The notes beneath the pieces are model-generated. The model was not told the origin of the DNA, did not search any database, and worked only from the letters and a program-made list of their open reading frames with translations. Positions 36,449-45,890 of a DNA stretch of 64,000 bases are shown piece after piece. Position 1 is the first letter of the stretch. Every line of letters starts with the position of its first letter. The translations under genes and the position numbers were made by a program. Location of the stretch: contig NZ_FNWW01000009.1 in assembly GCF_900108515.1 (NCBI RefSeq), positions 42,959 to 106,958 on the forward strand, given 5' to 3'. Source of the DNA: Halobacillus karajensis. Lineage in GTDB: Bacteria > Bacillota > Bacilli > Bacillales > Halobacillaceae.

Positions 36449-36766
36449 TTAAAGTTGGTTTAGTTTTTCTGAGGTAATGGCCGAGTGACTATCATGCCAT
36501 ACAGCTTCTCCTTCTTTAAATTGCAGAACTTGCGGCGACTCATGTCGTATCCCTGTAAAGTCCGCAATATGATTGGACAGCTCTCTTGCTTCCTGAACAT
36601 AGAGGGAGAAGCAAGGTACGTCCGTTTCTTTCATAAAACGTTGATACTGCTCCTGAGCTAAACCACTAATAGGACAGGTCAAACTATGTTTCAGTAAAAA
36701 GAACTCCCCATACTGTTCTAAAACTTGTACAAATTCTTCCTTGGTTTTAATGACTTCGTGGCTCAT
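36449..36766 (-). CDS. ytxJ: Bacilliredoxin-like protein YtxJ
   Basis: 105 residues, thioredoxin-like (DUF2847). The single active-site cysteine is in HSLTCPISGLAQEQY (about 31), a CPxS monothiol arrangement. Members are proposed to de-bacillithiolate proteins. Strong AGGAGGT site before ATG. In B. subtilis it closes the ytxGHJ operon, but here a strong terminator separates it from ytxH. Confidence 0.9.
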   Translation of the reverse strand: MSHEVIKTKEEFVQVLEQYGEFFLLKHSLTCPISGLAQEQYQRFMKETDVPCFSLYVQEARELSNHIADFTGIRHESPQVLQFKEGEAVWHDSHSAITSEKLNQL

Positions 36767-36783
36767 ACATTTACCTCCTAAAA

Positions 36784-36826
36784 CAAAAAAGGAATGAAGG
36801 CTGAACGCTCAACCTTCATCCCTTCT
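36784..36826 (-). terminator. Terminator after ytxH
   Basis: GGGATGAAGGTTGA and the TCAGCCTTCATTCC arm pair, followed by TTTTTT on minus. Confidence 0.85.
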
Positions 36827-36832
36827 TTAAAA

Positions 36833-37258
36833 TTAAAGATTGGATGATGTCGTGGAATCTTGTTGCTTTTCAAGTTCCTGTGCAGCCTCTTCAATTGCTT
36901 CAGCAACTTCTTGGGCAGCTTTTTCAGCTTCATCTTCTTCACTAGTACGGAAATTCTTAACCTTATCTTTTACAACCCCGCTGAATTGTTGTGATTTCTC
37001 TGAAACGTTTTTAGATAATTGGGAAGAAGATTCGACGGCTTTGTTTTTCCACTCACCGCTTTTTTCGTAGGCAACATCTTTCCACTCACCGGCACGTTCT
37101 CTCCACTCATTAGAACTTGTATTAATGTCCTCTCTCAGTTCCCGACCTGATTTTGGGGCAAACAACAGGGCAACTGCTGCTCCTACTAACCCGCCAATTA
37201 AAGAACCTAGTACAAAATCTTTTCCACTGCCATTTTGGTGTTGTTGCTGTTGACTCAT
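36833..37258 (-). CDS. ytxH: General stress protein YtxH
   Basis: 141 residues. A glycine-rich N-terminal helix ([18 protein letters not shown]) followed by [12 protein letters not shown] is the YtxH signature; the rest is a charged amphipathic helix with repeated WK/W tokens ([20 protein letters not shown]). Function unknown beyond sigma-B-dependent stress membership in B. subtilis. Starts 14 bases after ytxG. Confidence 0.9.
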   Translation of the reverse strand: MSQQQQHQNGSGKDFVLGSLIGGLVGAAVALLFAPKSGRELREDINTSSNEWRERAGEWKDVAYEKSGEWKNKAVESSSQLSKNVSEKSQQFSGVVKDKVKNFRTSEEDEAEKAAQEVAEAIEEAAQELEKQQDSTTSSNL

Positions 37259-37272
37259 AATCGAATTCCTCC

Positions 37273-37692
37273 TTAAGGTTTAGTCTCTTCCTTTTTTGCT
37301 TTCTTCCATAAATTGATGGCCACCTGGCCCCACTTCATGGCTTGAGCTGCCGTATCCGTATTTTCATGGGCAGATTGAGTCAGTCCTCTGGATACAGACC
37401 GGATAGATTGATTGAACTCCTGAACAGTGTCCCCAATGCCTTTGACTCCATCAACTAAAGTATTAAGCTTTTGTGACTTCTCTCCGACATCTTCTGCTAG
37501 TTTATTGGTTTTATTCAAGAGCTCTGTAGTCTCTAAGGTGATCCCTTCCATTTGCTTTTCTACACCCTCAAGGGTGTCAGCAACATTGTTCATTGTACGG
37601 CGCACAGCCGTTAGCGTTCTCGCCAAGAAAATGACAAGAACAGCAAAAGCCACTGCTGCAATAAGTGCAGCAATGTACAGAATAATAATCAT
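37273..37692 (-). CDS. ytxG: DUF948 stress protein YtxG
   Basis: 139 residues from ATG 37690-37692 ([20 protein letters not shown], one membrane anchor), then a coiled-coil DUF948 region. The sigma-B promoter begins at 37735, so the longer ORF to 37752 would start inside its promoter and is rejected. GGAG lies 10 bases before the ATG. Co-transcribed with ytxH. Membrane-attached, cytoplasmic coiled coil; role in stress is unknown. Confidence 0.85.
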   Translation of the reverse strand: MIIILYIAALIAAVAFAVLVIFLARTLTAVRRTMNNVADTLEGVEKQMEGITLETTELLNKTNKLAEDVGEKSQKLNTLVDGVKGIGDTVQEFNQSIRSVSRGLTQSAHENTDTAAQAMKWGQVAINLWKKAKKEETKP

Positions 37693-37734
37693 GCCCTGCA
37701 CACTCCTTCTTATGTAATCAACACAGTTTAGTTT

Positions 37735-37760
37735 ATACCCTAATTCAGGCATTTCTAAAC
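37735..37760 (-). promoter_or_regulatory. Sigma-B promoter of ytxGH
   Basis: On minus GTTTAG, 14-base gap, GGGTAT, against the sigma-B consensus GTTTAA-N12-14-GGGTAT. It starts transcription about 35 bases before ytxG, and the same operon is sigma-B dependent in B. subtilis. Confidence 0.8.
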
Positions 37761-37769
37761 GTGATGGCT

Positions 37770-38129
37770 ACTATAAATGGACTTATTCGCTATTCATTCC
37801 CTAAATTCCTTCATGATAAAGGGATTTTAGACGAAAAAAGTTTCTTTAGATTGCAGCCTTTCGAAAACCCTTTCAAAATCCCCCAAAAATCTGAAATTAG
37901 GAAGTCGATGATGTATTTGGCTTACGTGTCCCACACTGGATTGTGAGCCCTTGTGGTTGATGCCGTAAACAAGCCGTCAGCCCCCGCCCACCTTTAAGCT
38001 GTACGGGAAAAGAACTTACAAACCAATATGTAAGCTTCCTTTATAAAGGAACAGATCCATTTTAGTACAATCTCTTTAATAAAGGAAACTAAAATTCTAA
38101 CAACCCATTCATATACTACACAGCAAAGA
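37770..38129. other. Gene-free region between ytxG and murC
   Basis: No ORF with a ribosome site. Contains the perfect 16-bp palindrome TTCCTTTATAAAGGAA (38036-38051) followed 25 bases later by a related CTCTTTAATAAAGGAAAC. A 61-codon plus-strand ORF (37761-37946) has no ribosome site and unusual composition. Nothing else identified. Confidence 0.4.
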
Positions 38130-38166
38130 AAAAACATGCGGCTTACCAATGAAGCCGCATGTTCAA
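38130..38166 (-). terminator. Terminator after murC
   Basis: AACATGCGGCTT and AAGCCGCATGTTTTTT form a strong hairpin at the murC stop. Confidence 0.9.
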
Positions 38167-39462
38167 TTAGCTGCTCTGTTTTTCATAAGCTTCTTGGAAT
38201 TTCTGAATATCTCCAGCTCCCATAAATAATAGTACACCATTATCATGGGCCGCAAGTTGCTCCGTATCTTCCAACTGTAATACATGGGAGTCCGGAATTA
38301 ATTCTTGTAAGTGATCGATGGTCAGCTTCCCTTCATTTTCTCTTGCCGATCCAAAGATATCACAAAGATACACTTCATCAGCTTCTTTTAAACTCTCTGC
38401 AAATTCGTGAAGAAATGTTTTTGTCCTCGTGAATGTATGTGGCTGGAAAATGGCCACAACTGATCGATCTTTATATTTCTTACGTGCGGTTTCAATTGTT
38501 GCCGTAATTTCAATCGGGTGATGAGCATAATCGTCAACGAGAACCTGATCGTTCCATTGTTTTTCTGTAAACCTGCGTTTTACACCTTTAAATGTAGACA
38601 ACTTCTTGATTTCTTCAGGCAGTAAGTTTTCGTAATGACACAAGGCAATCACGCTCAAAGCATTCAATACCGTATGATTACCATACTGAGGGATCGTAAA
38701 CGTATCATAATAGTTATTACGGACAAAAACATCAAATGTTGTACCTTCAGATGTTTCTTTTATGTTTTGGGCCTGAAAATCATTCGTGTCTGCCAGTCCA
38801 TAATATAAGACAGGGACATTAGCCTGGATATGCTGCAAATGCTCATCATCTCCACAGGCAATAATGCCTTTCTTCACTTGTTTGGCCATTTCCTGAAAAG
38901 CTTGAAACACATCATCAATGCTTTTGAAATAATCCGGATGATCAAAGTCAATATTCGTCATAATCGCATAATCTGGTTCATATGAAAGAAAATGACGACG
39001 ATATTCACAAGCTTCAAACGCAAAATACTGGCTGTTCTCATGTCCTTTACCCGTACCATCCCCGATTAAATAAGATGTAGGGTAATTCTCTGATAGGACA
39101 TGAGCCAACAATCCTGTTGTAGATGTCTTTCCATGAGCACCTGTAACCGCAACACTTGTATAGTTCTGCAGCCATTGCCCTAAAAATTCATGGTAGCGGT
39201 AGAAAGGAAGGCCCAGTTCTTTCGCTTTTACAATTTCTTCATGATCATCACTAAAAGCATTTCCAGCAATAATCGTTAAGCCTTCTGTAACATTGTCCTT
39301 TGTAAAAGGCATGATTTCTATATTCTTAGCTTCTAATACTTCTTGAGTAAAAAAACGTTTTTCAACATCTGATCCTTGAACTTTCTCCCCAGAATCGTGG
39401 AGAATCTGGGCAAGCGAACTCATTCCTGTTCCTTTGATACCAATGAAATGGTAAGTTGTCAT
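38167..39462 (-). CDS. murC: UDP-N-acetylmuramate-L-alanine ligase
   Basis: 431 residues, the usual length. [21 protein letters not shown] starts the nucleotide-binding N-domain, [18 protein letters not shown] (about 109-126) is the ATP loop, and [10 protein letters not shown] (about 322) the C-domain motif. Adds L-Ala to UDP-MurNAc in peptidoglycan synthesis. Start ATG 39460-39462 with GGAGG nine bases before; a TTG two codons earlier is less likely. B. subtilis also has murC next to sftA (ytpT) and the ytx genes. Confidence 0.97.
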   Translation of the reverse strand: MTTYHFIGIKGTGMSSLAQILHDSGEKVQGSDVEKRFFTQEVLEAKNIEIMPFTKDNVTEGLTIIAGNAFSDDHEEIVKAKELGLPFYRYHEFLGQWLQNYTSVAVTGAHGKTSTTGLLAHVLSENYPTSYLIGDGTGKGHENSQYFAFEACEYRRHFLSYEPDYAIMTNIDFDHPDYFKSIDDVFQAFQEMAKQVKKGIIACGDDEHLQHIQANVPVLYYGLADTNDFQAQNIKETSEGTTFDVFVRNNYYDTFTIPQYGNHTVLNALSVIALCHYENLLPEEIKKLSTFKGVKRRFTEKQWNDQVLVDDYAHHPIEITATIETARKKYKDRSVVAIFQPHTFTRTKTFLHEFAESLKEADEVYLCDIFGSARENEGKLTIDHLQELIPDSHVLQLEDTEQLAAHDNGVLLFMGAGDIQKFQEAYEKQSS

Positions 39463-39615
39463 AAACAAGAACCTCCAAAATAAAGTGGGTCACTTTAAGT
39501 ATAGTGTATGTAATATTAATGAATATGCGATTTAAACTTCACAACTTTCATGAAGGATGAATTTAGCATTATCCTATCATATCACGGAATTGACTTCATA
39601 AAAAGTAGATGGAAC

Positions 39616-39661
39616 CCATTAAAAAGGCACAAACGAAACGACGTCCGTGCCTTTTTAATGG
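39616..39661 (-). terminator. Terminator after nicotinate phosphoribosyltransferase gene
   Basis: AAAAAGGCAC and GTGCCTTTTTAAT pair on minus at the gene end. Confidence 0.8.
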
Positions 39662-40780
39662 TCATGAATCATCTCGTCCAGTATATTCCACATATTCCAA
39701 TCGCGGGTTATGTTTATACCTTCTGCCTTCTTTTGCTTCCGGCTCCCCATCAATGATGACATTATCCCCTGTAAAGCCGATGCCAATCTTCAATAGGCTT
39801 CCCCCTACACCATACATATCTACAGGGACTTTCTTCTCTTCAAATGCACGAATACGCTCCTCAGTAAAACCACCACTTACAACAATTTTTACATGACGGA
39901 AGCCTTCCTGATCAAGAGATCGTCTAAGAGCAAAAATCAACTCTGGATTCACACCTCGCGGGTCAAAGGTTCCCATTAAATGTTGGTTTCTAAGGAAGTA
40001 CTTGTCCACTAAATTCCTTGAAGTATCCAGACGTACACCTTTCAATTCATCCCCAAATTCGCGAGCGACTTTCAAAGAGTCCGTGATAACATCATTATTA
40101 TAGTCCACCAATGCCATAAGCTGGTCATCTGGAAACTGTTGGTGGTAGGCCCTGGTTGCAGCCACCACATCACCTTTAAACATTTGAATTAATGCATGAG
40201 GCATGGTGCCCATACCTTCTTTTCCCCACCACTCATTCATCGCATGGGTAGCTTGTGCTGTGGAACCCCCGATGAATGCCGAATAACCATCACCTGATTG
40301 CTGAGTAAAGTGGTCGTCACGATCACCCATGAAGATAATTGGCTTTTGTTTACCAGAAAAGCGCGCTGCTTTTACAACATTATAAACATTTGTAGCAACA
40401 GACGTTCGTCTCGCTAAAATACCGTCAATAATACCTTCTAAAAAACCAAAATATTGATACGGCCCCGTGACAGTGAGAACCGTTTCATATGGACTGATTT
40501 TGTCTCCATCTTTCAGAGAATAGATCTCCAGTTCTTCCGGATGTTCAGCAAACGTGTGGATTAAGGCAATCACTTCATCCGTTCCACAAAGAACAGCATG
40601 ATCTTTCTGGAAAAATTGCATAGTTACTTTATTATTTGGTAAGTTTTTCTCTACTATATCTCTTGTTTTCAAGAAATAAACAGCAGAAAACCATCCTTCA
40701 GCTACCCGCTCATCAAATTTAAATGTTTTATTAGTTAACCGGCTGATTTCCCCGTTTAACTTCAATGCTATTTCCTTCAT
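39662..40780 (-). CDS. Nicotinate phosphoribosyltransferase, short form
   Basis: 372 residues of the NAPRTase family. Contains the conserved FSGKQKPIIFMGDRDDH stretch, GVRLDTSRNLVDKY (about 230) and VVSGGFTEERIRAF plus DMYGVGGSLL (about 320-330), which build the phosphoribosyl site. Makes nicotinate mononucleotide from nicotinate and PRPP in NAD salvage. It is about 100 residues shorter than the YueK/PncB form, resembling archaeal-type NAPRTases. Located between sftA and murC, a position not occupied in B. subtilis. Confidence 0.88.
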   Translation of the reverse strand: MKEIALKLNGEISRLTNKTFKFDERVAEGWFSAVYFLKTRDIVEKNLPNNKVTMQFFQKDHAVLCGTDEVIALIHTFAEHPEELEIYSLKDGDKISPYETVLTVTGPYQYFGFLEGIIDGILARRTSVATNVYNVVKAARFSGKQKPIIFMGDRDDHFTQQSGDGYSAFIGGSTAQATHAMNEWWGKEGMGTMPHALIQMFKGDVVAATRAYHQQFPDDQLMALVDYNNDVITDSLKVAREFGDELKGVRLDTSRNLVDKYFLRNQHLMGTFDPRGVNPELIFALRRSLDQEGFRHVKIVVSGGFTEERIRAFEEKKVPVDMYGVGGSLLKIGIGFTGDNVIIDGEPEAKEGRRYKHNPRLEYVEYTGRDDS

Positions 40781-40886
40781 GGCTTAACTCCTTAAACATA
40801 GAGGTCAGTGTATTTCTGTAATTATTCATAGTCCATCATATAAAATTGAGAAGTTTTGCACAAGTTTTTTGCCGGATTGAATCGAT

Positions 40887-43682
40887 TCACTCCATCATTT
40901 CGTCAATTTGCTGCTTCGTCAACAAAATATCTCTCGGCTTACTTCCTTTTTGCTCGGAAATTATTCCATAAGCCTCCATTTGGTCAATCAGTCGAGCTGC
41001 ACGATTATAGCCTACTTTGAACCTTCGCTGGATTAAAGATGCACTAGCCCCGTTCTGATCAATAACGAAATCGACAGCTTCATCAAATAATTCATCCGTC
41101 TCTTCTTCTGTTGAAACCTGCTTCATTAATTCTTCTTGATGGAACAAGTATTGAGGCGGAGCTATTTTTTTCACATAATTTGTTACCCGTTCAATTTCAT
41201 TGTCGGAAACAAAAGCACCTTGAATTCGGACGGGCTGACCGGAACCATTCTCTACAAACAGCATGTCGCCTTTGCCAAGAAGCTTCTCAGCTCCACCGGA
41301 ATCAATGATTGTCCGTGAATCGACTTGTGAGGACACACTAAAAGCGATTCTTGTCGGAATGTTTGCTTTGATTAACCCTGTTATAACATCGACTGATGGG
41401 CGCTGAGTCGCTAAAAGAAGGTGAATTCCACAGGCCCTTGCTTTTTGGGCAATTCGACATATCGCATCTTCCACATCCTGCGGAGAAACCATCATTAAAT
41501 CAGCAAGCTCATCAATAACAATGACTAAATAGGGAAGCTTTTCAGATCTTCTGTTTTGTTTCATCATCTTTTCGTTATAACGCTCGACGTCCCGAACGCC
41601 TTCTTCAACGAATTTTTCATATCGTTCTTCCATTTCTTTTACGGCCCACTTCAATGCCGTTGTAGCAGCCTTAACATCTGTAATAACTGGTGAAACAAGA
41701 TGAGGAAGCTCATTATATGGCGCCAGTTCAACCATTTTCGGGTCAATAAGTAAGAATTTCACATCCTCATGGTGTGCTTTATACAAGAGGCTTACCAAAA
41801 TGGTATTAATGCAGACACTCTTTCCTGAGCCTGTAGCACCAGCAATTAAACCGTGAGGCATTTTCTTCAGGTTGGTAACTATGGATTCCCCGCCAATATC
41901 CAGCCCTAAACCTACGGACAATGGAGAAGGGTCATCCATAAATGCTTCCGACTCAAATATCTCCTGCAATCCGACCATCGTCGATTGATGGTTTGGAACT
42001 TCAATACCTATCGCTTGTTTACCAGGAATCGGTGCCTCAATTCGTATATCTTTAGCCGCCATACTAAGCTTGATATCATCTGTAAGATTGGTTATTTTAC
42101 TTACTTTCACACCTGGTTCTGGTTGAACTTCAAATCTTGTAACTGTAGGACCTTTCATTGCATTGACGACTTTTGCCCTTACATGAAAGTGGCGTAATGT
42201 CGTTTCCAGTAGTTCCATTTGTTCGGTGGTCCAGCTATCATCCTCTGAGGATCGACGAACGGGGTCCTCAAGCAAGTGTAAAGGAGTTTGATACTCCACT
42301 CGTTCTGATAGATCCTCTTGACTTTCTGTTTTTAAGGTTTCTTGTTTATCTTCACTATGCTGCTCTTCTTCCACCGATTGTTTTTTTATATGGTCCCGGT
42401 TCCTTTTATCACGCGGAGTCATCAGAACGTTAAAAGGAACACTCCGCTTCCGTCCTTCTTTTTTCGGTGTCTTTTTTTCTGCTTGCGAAGTAGATTCCAC
42501 CTCACCTTGGTTATCTGTATGAGGCTTTTCATCCTTTTTAGGTTTTTCTACCTGCTCTTGTTGATACATTTCTGCCTCATTGATTGCATTCTCATTTTGG
42601 GAAGAAGCCTGATCCTCCCTCATTTCCTCTTCACTCTCAAAAAAACTCTCTTCCGTATGCTCTAATTCAGAAGAAGATTCTTCTTCTGAATACGTAACGA
42701 GAGAAGGCTCATCTGATGATTCTTCCGATACATCCATTTGGGAAGAGGATTCCTCAGACACAAGTTCTTCCTTACTATTTTCACCCTCAGAACTTATCTC
42801 CGACTCCCACTCGTCCGCTATATATTCTTCCGTAGAAGGTTGTTCTTTTCTGTCAAGGTTATTTTCTGTTTCCACCTTAGATGCAGGTTCGTCCCCCAGA
42901 ATAAACTCAGATTCTTCTGTGCTTTTCTTCACCGAAGATTCCTCAAATGCTATCCCTTCATCTTCAGCTGGTTCCATGCTTTCAGAAGATGGAGACTTGC
43001 TCCCCTGCACTTTTTCTGTTTCCTCTTTCTTTCCTTCCACGTCGAACTTAAGATCTGTTTCATTCTTATTTGTCCAGGTCGCTTCCTCTGTAGCCGCTTT
43101 CTCTTGTTCAGCAAGTTCATGGTCACCAAGTTCATGGATTTCAGGAGTTGATGCGGGCTTGGAACTTTCTTCATCAACCCTCGCCCTCATCCGTTTACGC
43201 AAATCCTGCCATTGTTTCTCATCATTAGAATCGGTAAAGAATTCTGGCTGTGATTGTTGCTCCTCCACCGCATATTCTAAGTTCTGCAGACCTTTCGTTA
43301 ATTGTCTGTTTTGATACCCATAGATTGGTGAGGGAACATCAGTGGGTGTGAAAGGAACGGAAGATGTTTCAGGTAATTCCTGCGCTTCCTTTTTATCCTT
43401 CGTTCTTTTCTCTCTTTGAAAAAACCTATCCTGAGGGGGATCATTTTCAACAGGCTTCTTCCTGCGTGGACGCTCCCTTTGATAAGATTCACTTTGACTG
43501 CCCCCTGGACCATCAGGGATTACAGGAAAACGGAACTCCCCTTGCTTCGGATATCGGTAAGTCATTTTAGTTTTTGCGTTAACTTCATGCTTCTCTTCTT
43601 TATTATTATGTAACGTCTGCTGTTCGCTATTTTCTTCTGAATCAAATAAACGTTTCATTTTATTTTTAAAGTCTTTCCACAT
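40887..43682 (-). CDS. sftA: DNA translocase SftA (FtsK/SpoIIIE family)
   Basis: About 931 residues. N-terminal part (1-440) has no membrane helices and from about 170 to 440 is a Ser/Glu-rich acidic linker. The motor domain starts near 480 with Walker A GATGSGKSVCINT (about 614) and Walker B LVIVIDELADLMM (about 724); the C-terminal gamma winged helix (870-930, RRFKVGYNRAARLIDQMEAYG) recognises SRS sequences. Soluble FtsK homologue that moves DNA out of the closing septum. Start ATG 43680-43682 after GAGAG; a GTG three codons earlier is an alternative. Confidence 0.92.
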   Translation of the reverse strand: MWKDFKNKMKRLFDSEENSEQQTLHNNKEEKHEVNAKTKMTYRYPKQGEFRFPVIPDGPGGSQSESYQRERPRRKKPVENDPPQDRFFQREKRTKDKKEAQELPETSSVPFTPTDVPSPIYGYQNRQLTKGLQNLEYAVEEQQSQPEFFTDSNDEKQWQDLRKRMRARVDEESSKPASTPEIHELGDHELAEQEKAATEEATWTNKNETDLKFDVEGKKEETEKVQGSKSPSSESMEPAEDEGIAFEESSVKKSTEESEFILGDEPASKVETENNLDRKEQPSTEEYIADEWESEISSEGENSKEELVSEESSSQMDVSEESSDEPSLVTYSEEESSSELEHTEESFFESEEEMREDQASSQNENAINEAEMYQQEQVEKPKKDEKPHTDNQGEVESTSQAEKKTPKKEGRKRSVPFNVLMTPRDKRNRDHIKKQSVEEEQHSEDKQETLKTESQEDLSERVEYQTPLHLLEDPVRRSSEDDSWTTEQMELLETTLRHFHVRAKVVNAMKGPTVTRFEVQPEPGVKVSKITNLTDDIKLSMAAKDIRIEAPIPGKQAIGIEVPNHQSTMVGLQEIFESEAFMDDPSPLSVGLGLDIGGESIVTNLKKMPHGLIAGATGSGKSVCINTILVSLLYKAHHEDVKFLLIDPKMVELAPYNELPHLVSPVITDVKAATTALKWAVKEMEERYEKFVEEGVRDVERYNEKMMKQNRRSEKLPYLVIVIDELADLMMVSPQDVEDAICRIAQKARACGIHLLLATQRPSVDVITGLIKANIPTRIAFSVSSQVDSRTIIDSGGAEKLLGKGDMLFVENGSGQPVRIQGAFVSDNEIERVTNYVKKIAPPQYLFHQEELMKQVSTEEETDELFDEAVDFVIDQNGASASLIQRRFKVGYNRAARLIDQMEAYGIISEQKGSKPRDILLTKQQIDEMME

Positions 43683-43792
43683 TACGTTCACTCTCTTTTC
43701 AAGTTTTAAATCATTTCTATGATTATCCCTATTTTAACAGGTTTGAGGCATTGGTTGGTTTACAATACCTTTAAAAGTGACTTTTGAATCAA

Positions 43793-43828
43793 AAAAAGCA
43801 AAGCAGCTGGGCTACTTTGCTTATCTTT
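43793..43828 (-). terminator. Terminator after ytpR
   Basis: AAGCAAAG and CTTTGCTT around CAGCTGGGCTA, T run on minus. Confidence 0.85.
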
Positions 43829-43836
43829 TGTTTCTT

Positions 43837-44442
43837 TTAGAATTCAAACGGCTGACCGACCTCGTATTTTTCATCAAGCACCAGAATTCCTTTTTCTTTT
43901 GGTGCATCTGGTAAATTCAGTTCTTTGGCAGAGCAAATCATACCAGTGGAAGGAACGCCTCTTAATTTGGCATCTTTTATTTTCATACCGCCTGGCATAA
44001 TAGCGCCCACTTTAGCCACAACGACCTTCTGTCCCTGGTCAATATTCGGTGCTCCACAAACAATTTGGAGAGTCTCATCGCCTATATCAACTTGACAAAC
44101 GCTCAACTTATCGGCATTTTCATGGGCTTCTTTTTCTTTAACATATCCAACAACAAACTTAGGGGTCAAATCAAAGTCCAGCACGTCATCCAATTGGTTT
44201 TGTGTGAAAAGTTCTTTAATAGGAGATAGCATTTCCTCTGTGAGACGCATTTTTCCATTTCCATCAATATTAAAGTATTTAGAAGCATTAAAAATGTTAT
44301 AACCGAGCAAGGAACCATCCTCACGGTCCGTTATTTTCACTACATCTCCATACGTTTCCTGCTTGAATGTGTCCCTGTTGCCTTCTTTAATAGGGATAAT
44401 CAAAACATCACCAATGCCTTGCTGATTGTAAAATACATCCAT
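43837..44442 (-). CDS. ytpR: tRNA-binding domain (EMAP/OB-fold) protein YtpR
   Basis: 201 residues. The C-terminal half (about 90-200) is the OB-fold tRNA-binding domain seen at the N-terminus of PheT, with [22 protein letters not shown] and [15 protein letters not shown]. The N-terminal part (DUF4479) is unknown. Possible role in tRNA handling or proofreading; no direct data. It starts 3 bases after ytpQ. Confidence 0.9.
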   Translation of the reverse strand: MDVFYNQQGIGDVLIIPIKEGNRDTFKQETYGDVVKITDREDGSLLGYNIFNASKYFNIDGNGKMRLTEEMLSPIKELFTQNQLDDVLDFDLTPKFVVGYVKEKEAHENADKLSVCQVDIGDETLQIVCGAPNIDQGQKVVVAKVGAIMPGGMKIKDAKLRGVPSTGMICSAKELNLPDAPKEKGILVLDEKYEVGQPFEF

Positions 44443-44445
44443 GTA

Positions 44446-45264
44446 CTACTCTTCCTTTCGATCCTTTTTCGGTTTCTTTTGGGCAAGAATGAATATCGGC
44501 TCCAACTGTTTATCTTCGTATAAGAAAGATAAAGAGGTTACCGGAACCGTTCCTTCCGCAAAAAACTTCATAGCCATCTGAGCTAATATATCATACCCTT
44601 CAGGATTTTGAATATCAGCAAAAATAATAACATCTTGATGCGGAATACTTATGGCAAGCTCCCCTTTAAACTCCGCTTTCAACTTCTCCAGTAAAGCTTC
44701 GTTTAAAATCCTGCTCGCATCATAGCCATCTCTTAGTGAATGGAAATAGAAGTCATTTCCATAAACATGATCTTTTTTCATTTCGACAGGGAGGGATCGT
44801 ACGTTAAAACCAGCCACTTCCTTGATTCTCTCAAGTGTCCACCCTTCATCTTCAAGCATCTTTTCATCAATTAACTGATAAGACTTTCCAAGATCCAAAG
44901 CGTAGTAAATGCGTGTTTCTGCTGTATGATCGGCAAAAACCAATTTCTTTCCCTGCTCCGTTTCCGTTGGGAAGGAAGCCGCTCTTATAACCGGGAATAT
45001 ATGCTGCTCTTTTCCTGTTAATTTATGCTTTTCATTCATCACTCGAAGGGCTTCTCTTACATGATCTTCAAGTTCATCCACCGCTTCTTCTCCACGAGAT
45101 TCGAATTTGGAGATGACATTAGGCAACGTAATGGTAATCCCTTTACCAGAATCATTCCACTCAATTCGGAATGTATCTTTATCTCTATTGAATGTCGTTT
45201 TCCATTGGTCATTCGCAAGACGTTCTTCTAATTTTCTTTTCATTTTAATACTTGTCATCTTCAT
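44446..45264 (-). CDS. ytpQ: DUF1444 protein YtpQ
   Basis: 272 residues of the DUF1444 family with the conserved HIFPVIRAASFPTE and DLGKSYQLIDEKMLE motifs. Function unknown; co-conserved with ytpP and ytpR in Bacillaceae. Start set at ATG 45262-45264 (MKMTSIKMKRKL), seven bases after AAAGGAGG; an upstream in-frame region lacks a site. Confidence 0.88.
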   Translation of the reverse strand: MKMTSIKMKRKLEERLANDQWKTTFNRDKDTFRIEWNDSGKGITITLPNVISKFESRGEEAVDELEDHVREALRVMNEKHKLTGKEQHIFPVIRAASFPTETEQGKKLVFADHTAETRIYYALDLGKSYQLIDEKMLEDEGWTLERIKEVAGFNVRSLPVEMKKDHVYGNDFYFHSLRDGYDASRILNEALLEKLKAEFKGELAISIPHQDVIIFADIQNPEGYDILAQMAMKFFAEGTVPVTSLSFLYEDKQLEPIFILAQKKPKKDRKEE

Positions 45265-45501
45265 GTTTTTTCCTCCTTTAATGTTGGAAGAAAGAGTACG
45301 ATTCTTTAAACCATATTGAATTCTATTATACACATTTATACCTTCAGAATAAAAGTGCCAGCTCTATAGCTTATAAACTTTTTGAAAATGATCATTCAGG
45401 GCTTTATATAAAGAGATTTGCGATGGGTAAAAACTTAATATTTTCTCTGGAACAAAAGTTCAAAACACCTAGCTTATCTCCGACCTGCCTATGGAATGAC
45501 T

Positions 45502-45536
45502 AAAAAGAACAGGCTGTGTTTTGCACAGCCTGTCCC
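45502..45536 (-). terminator. Terminator after ytpP
   Basis: ACAGGCTGTG and CACAGCCTGT form a 10-bp stem followed by CTTTTT on minus. Confidence 0.85.
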
Positions 45537-45537
45537 T

Positions 45538-45855
45538 TTATTGGTCCAGCTTAGTAATGAATTCTTCTATTTCTTCTTTTGTCTTTCGGTCTTTACTTAC
45601 AAAACGTCCGACTTCTTCTCCTTCTTTGAAGGCCAAGAAACTTGGAATACCGAACACATCGTTTTCTGCACAAATGTGAATAAATTGATCACGGTCAACG
45701 TACACAAATGTCCAGTCAGAATATTGTTCTTCCAGTTCAGGAAGGAAAGGCTCGATTACTCTGCAGTCCGGGCACCAATCGGCAGAAAAAAGAAAAATAA
45801 CAGATTCATTATTTGTAAGGTCTTTCATTTGTTGGTCTGATTCTAATGTAAGCAT
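45538..45855 (-). CDS. ytpP: Thioredoxin-like protein YtpP
   Basis: 105 residues, thioredoxin fold. The redox pair is CPDC in FLFSADWCPDCRVIEPF (about 28-31), the cis-proline is in VFGIPSFLAF (about 70-79). Likely thiol-disulfide exchange in the cytoplasm. GGAGGTG site before ATG. It follows the PTS IIC-like gene by 35 bases. Confidence 0.92.
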   Translation of the reverse strand: MLTLESDQQMKDLTNNESVIFLFSADWCPDCRVIEPFLPELEEQYSDWTFVYVDRDQFIHICAENDVFGIPSFLAFKEGEEVGRFVSKDRKTKEEIEEFITKLDQ

Positions 45856-45890
45856 GATTATAGCACCTCCACCGTTATTCTAGCATAAGG

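Noticed and set aside
42738..43151. Long plus-strand frames opposite the SftA linker
   Set aside because: They arise from the Ser/Glu codon bias of SftA; composition rich in Phe/Leu/Arg, no start signals.
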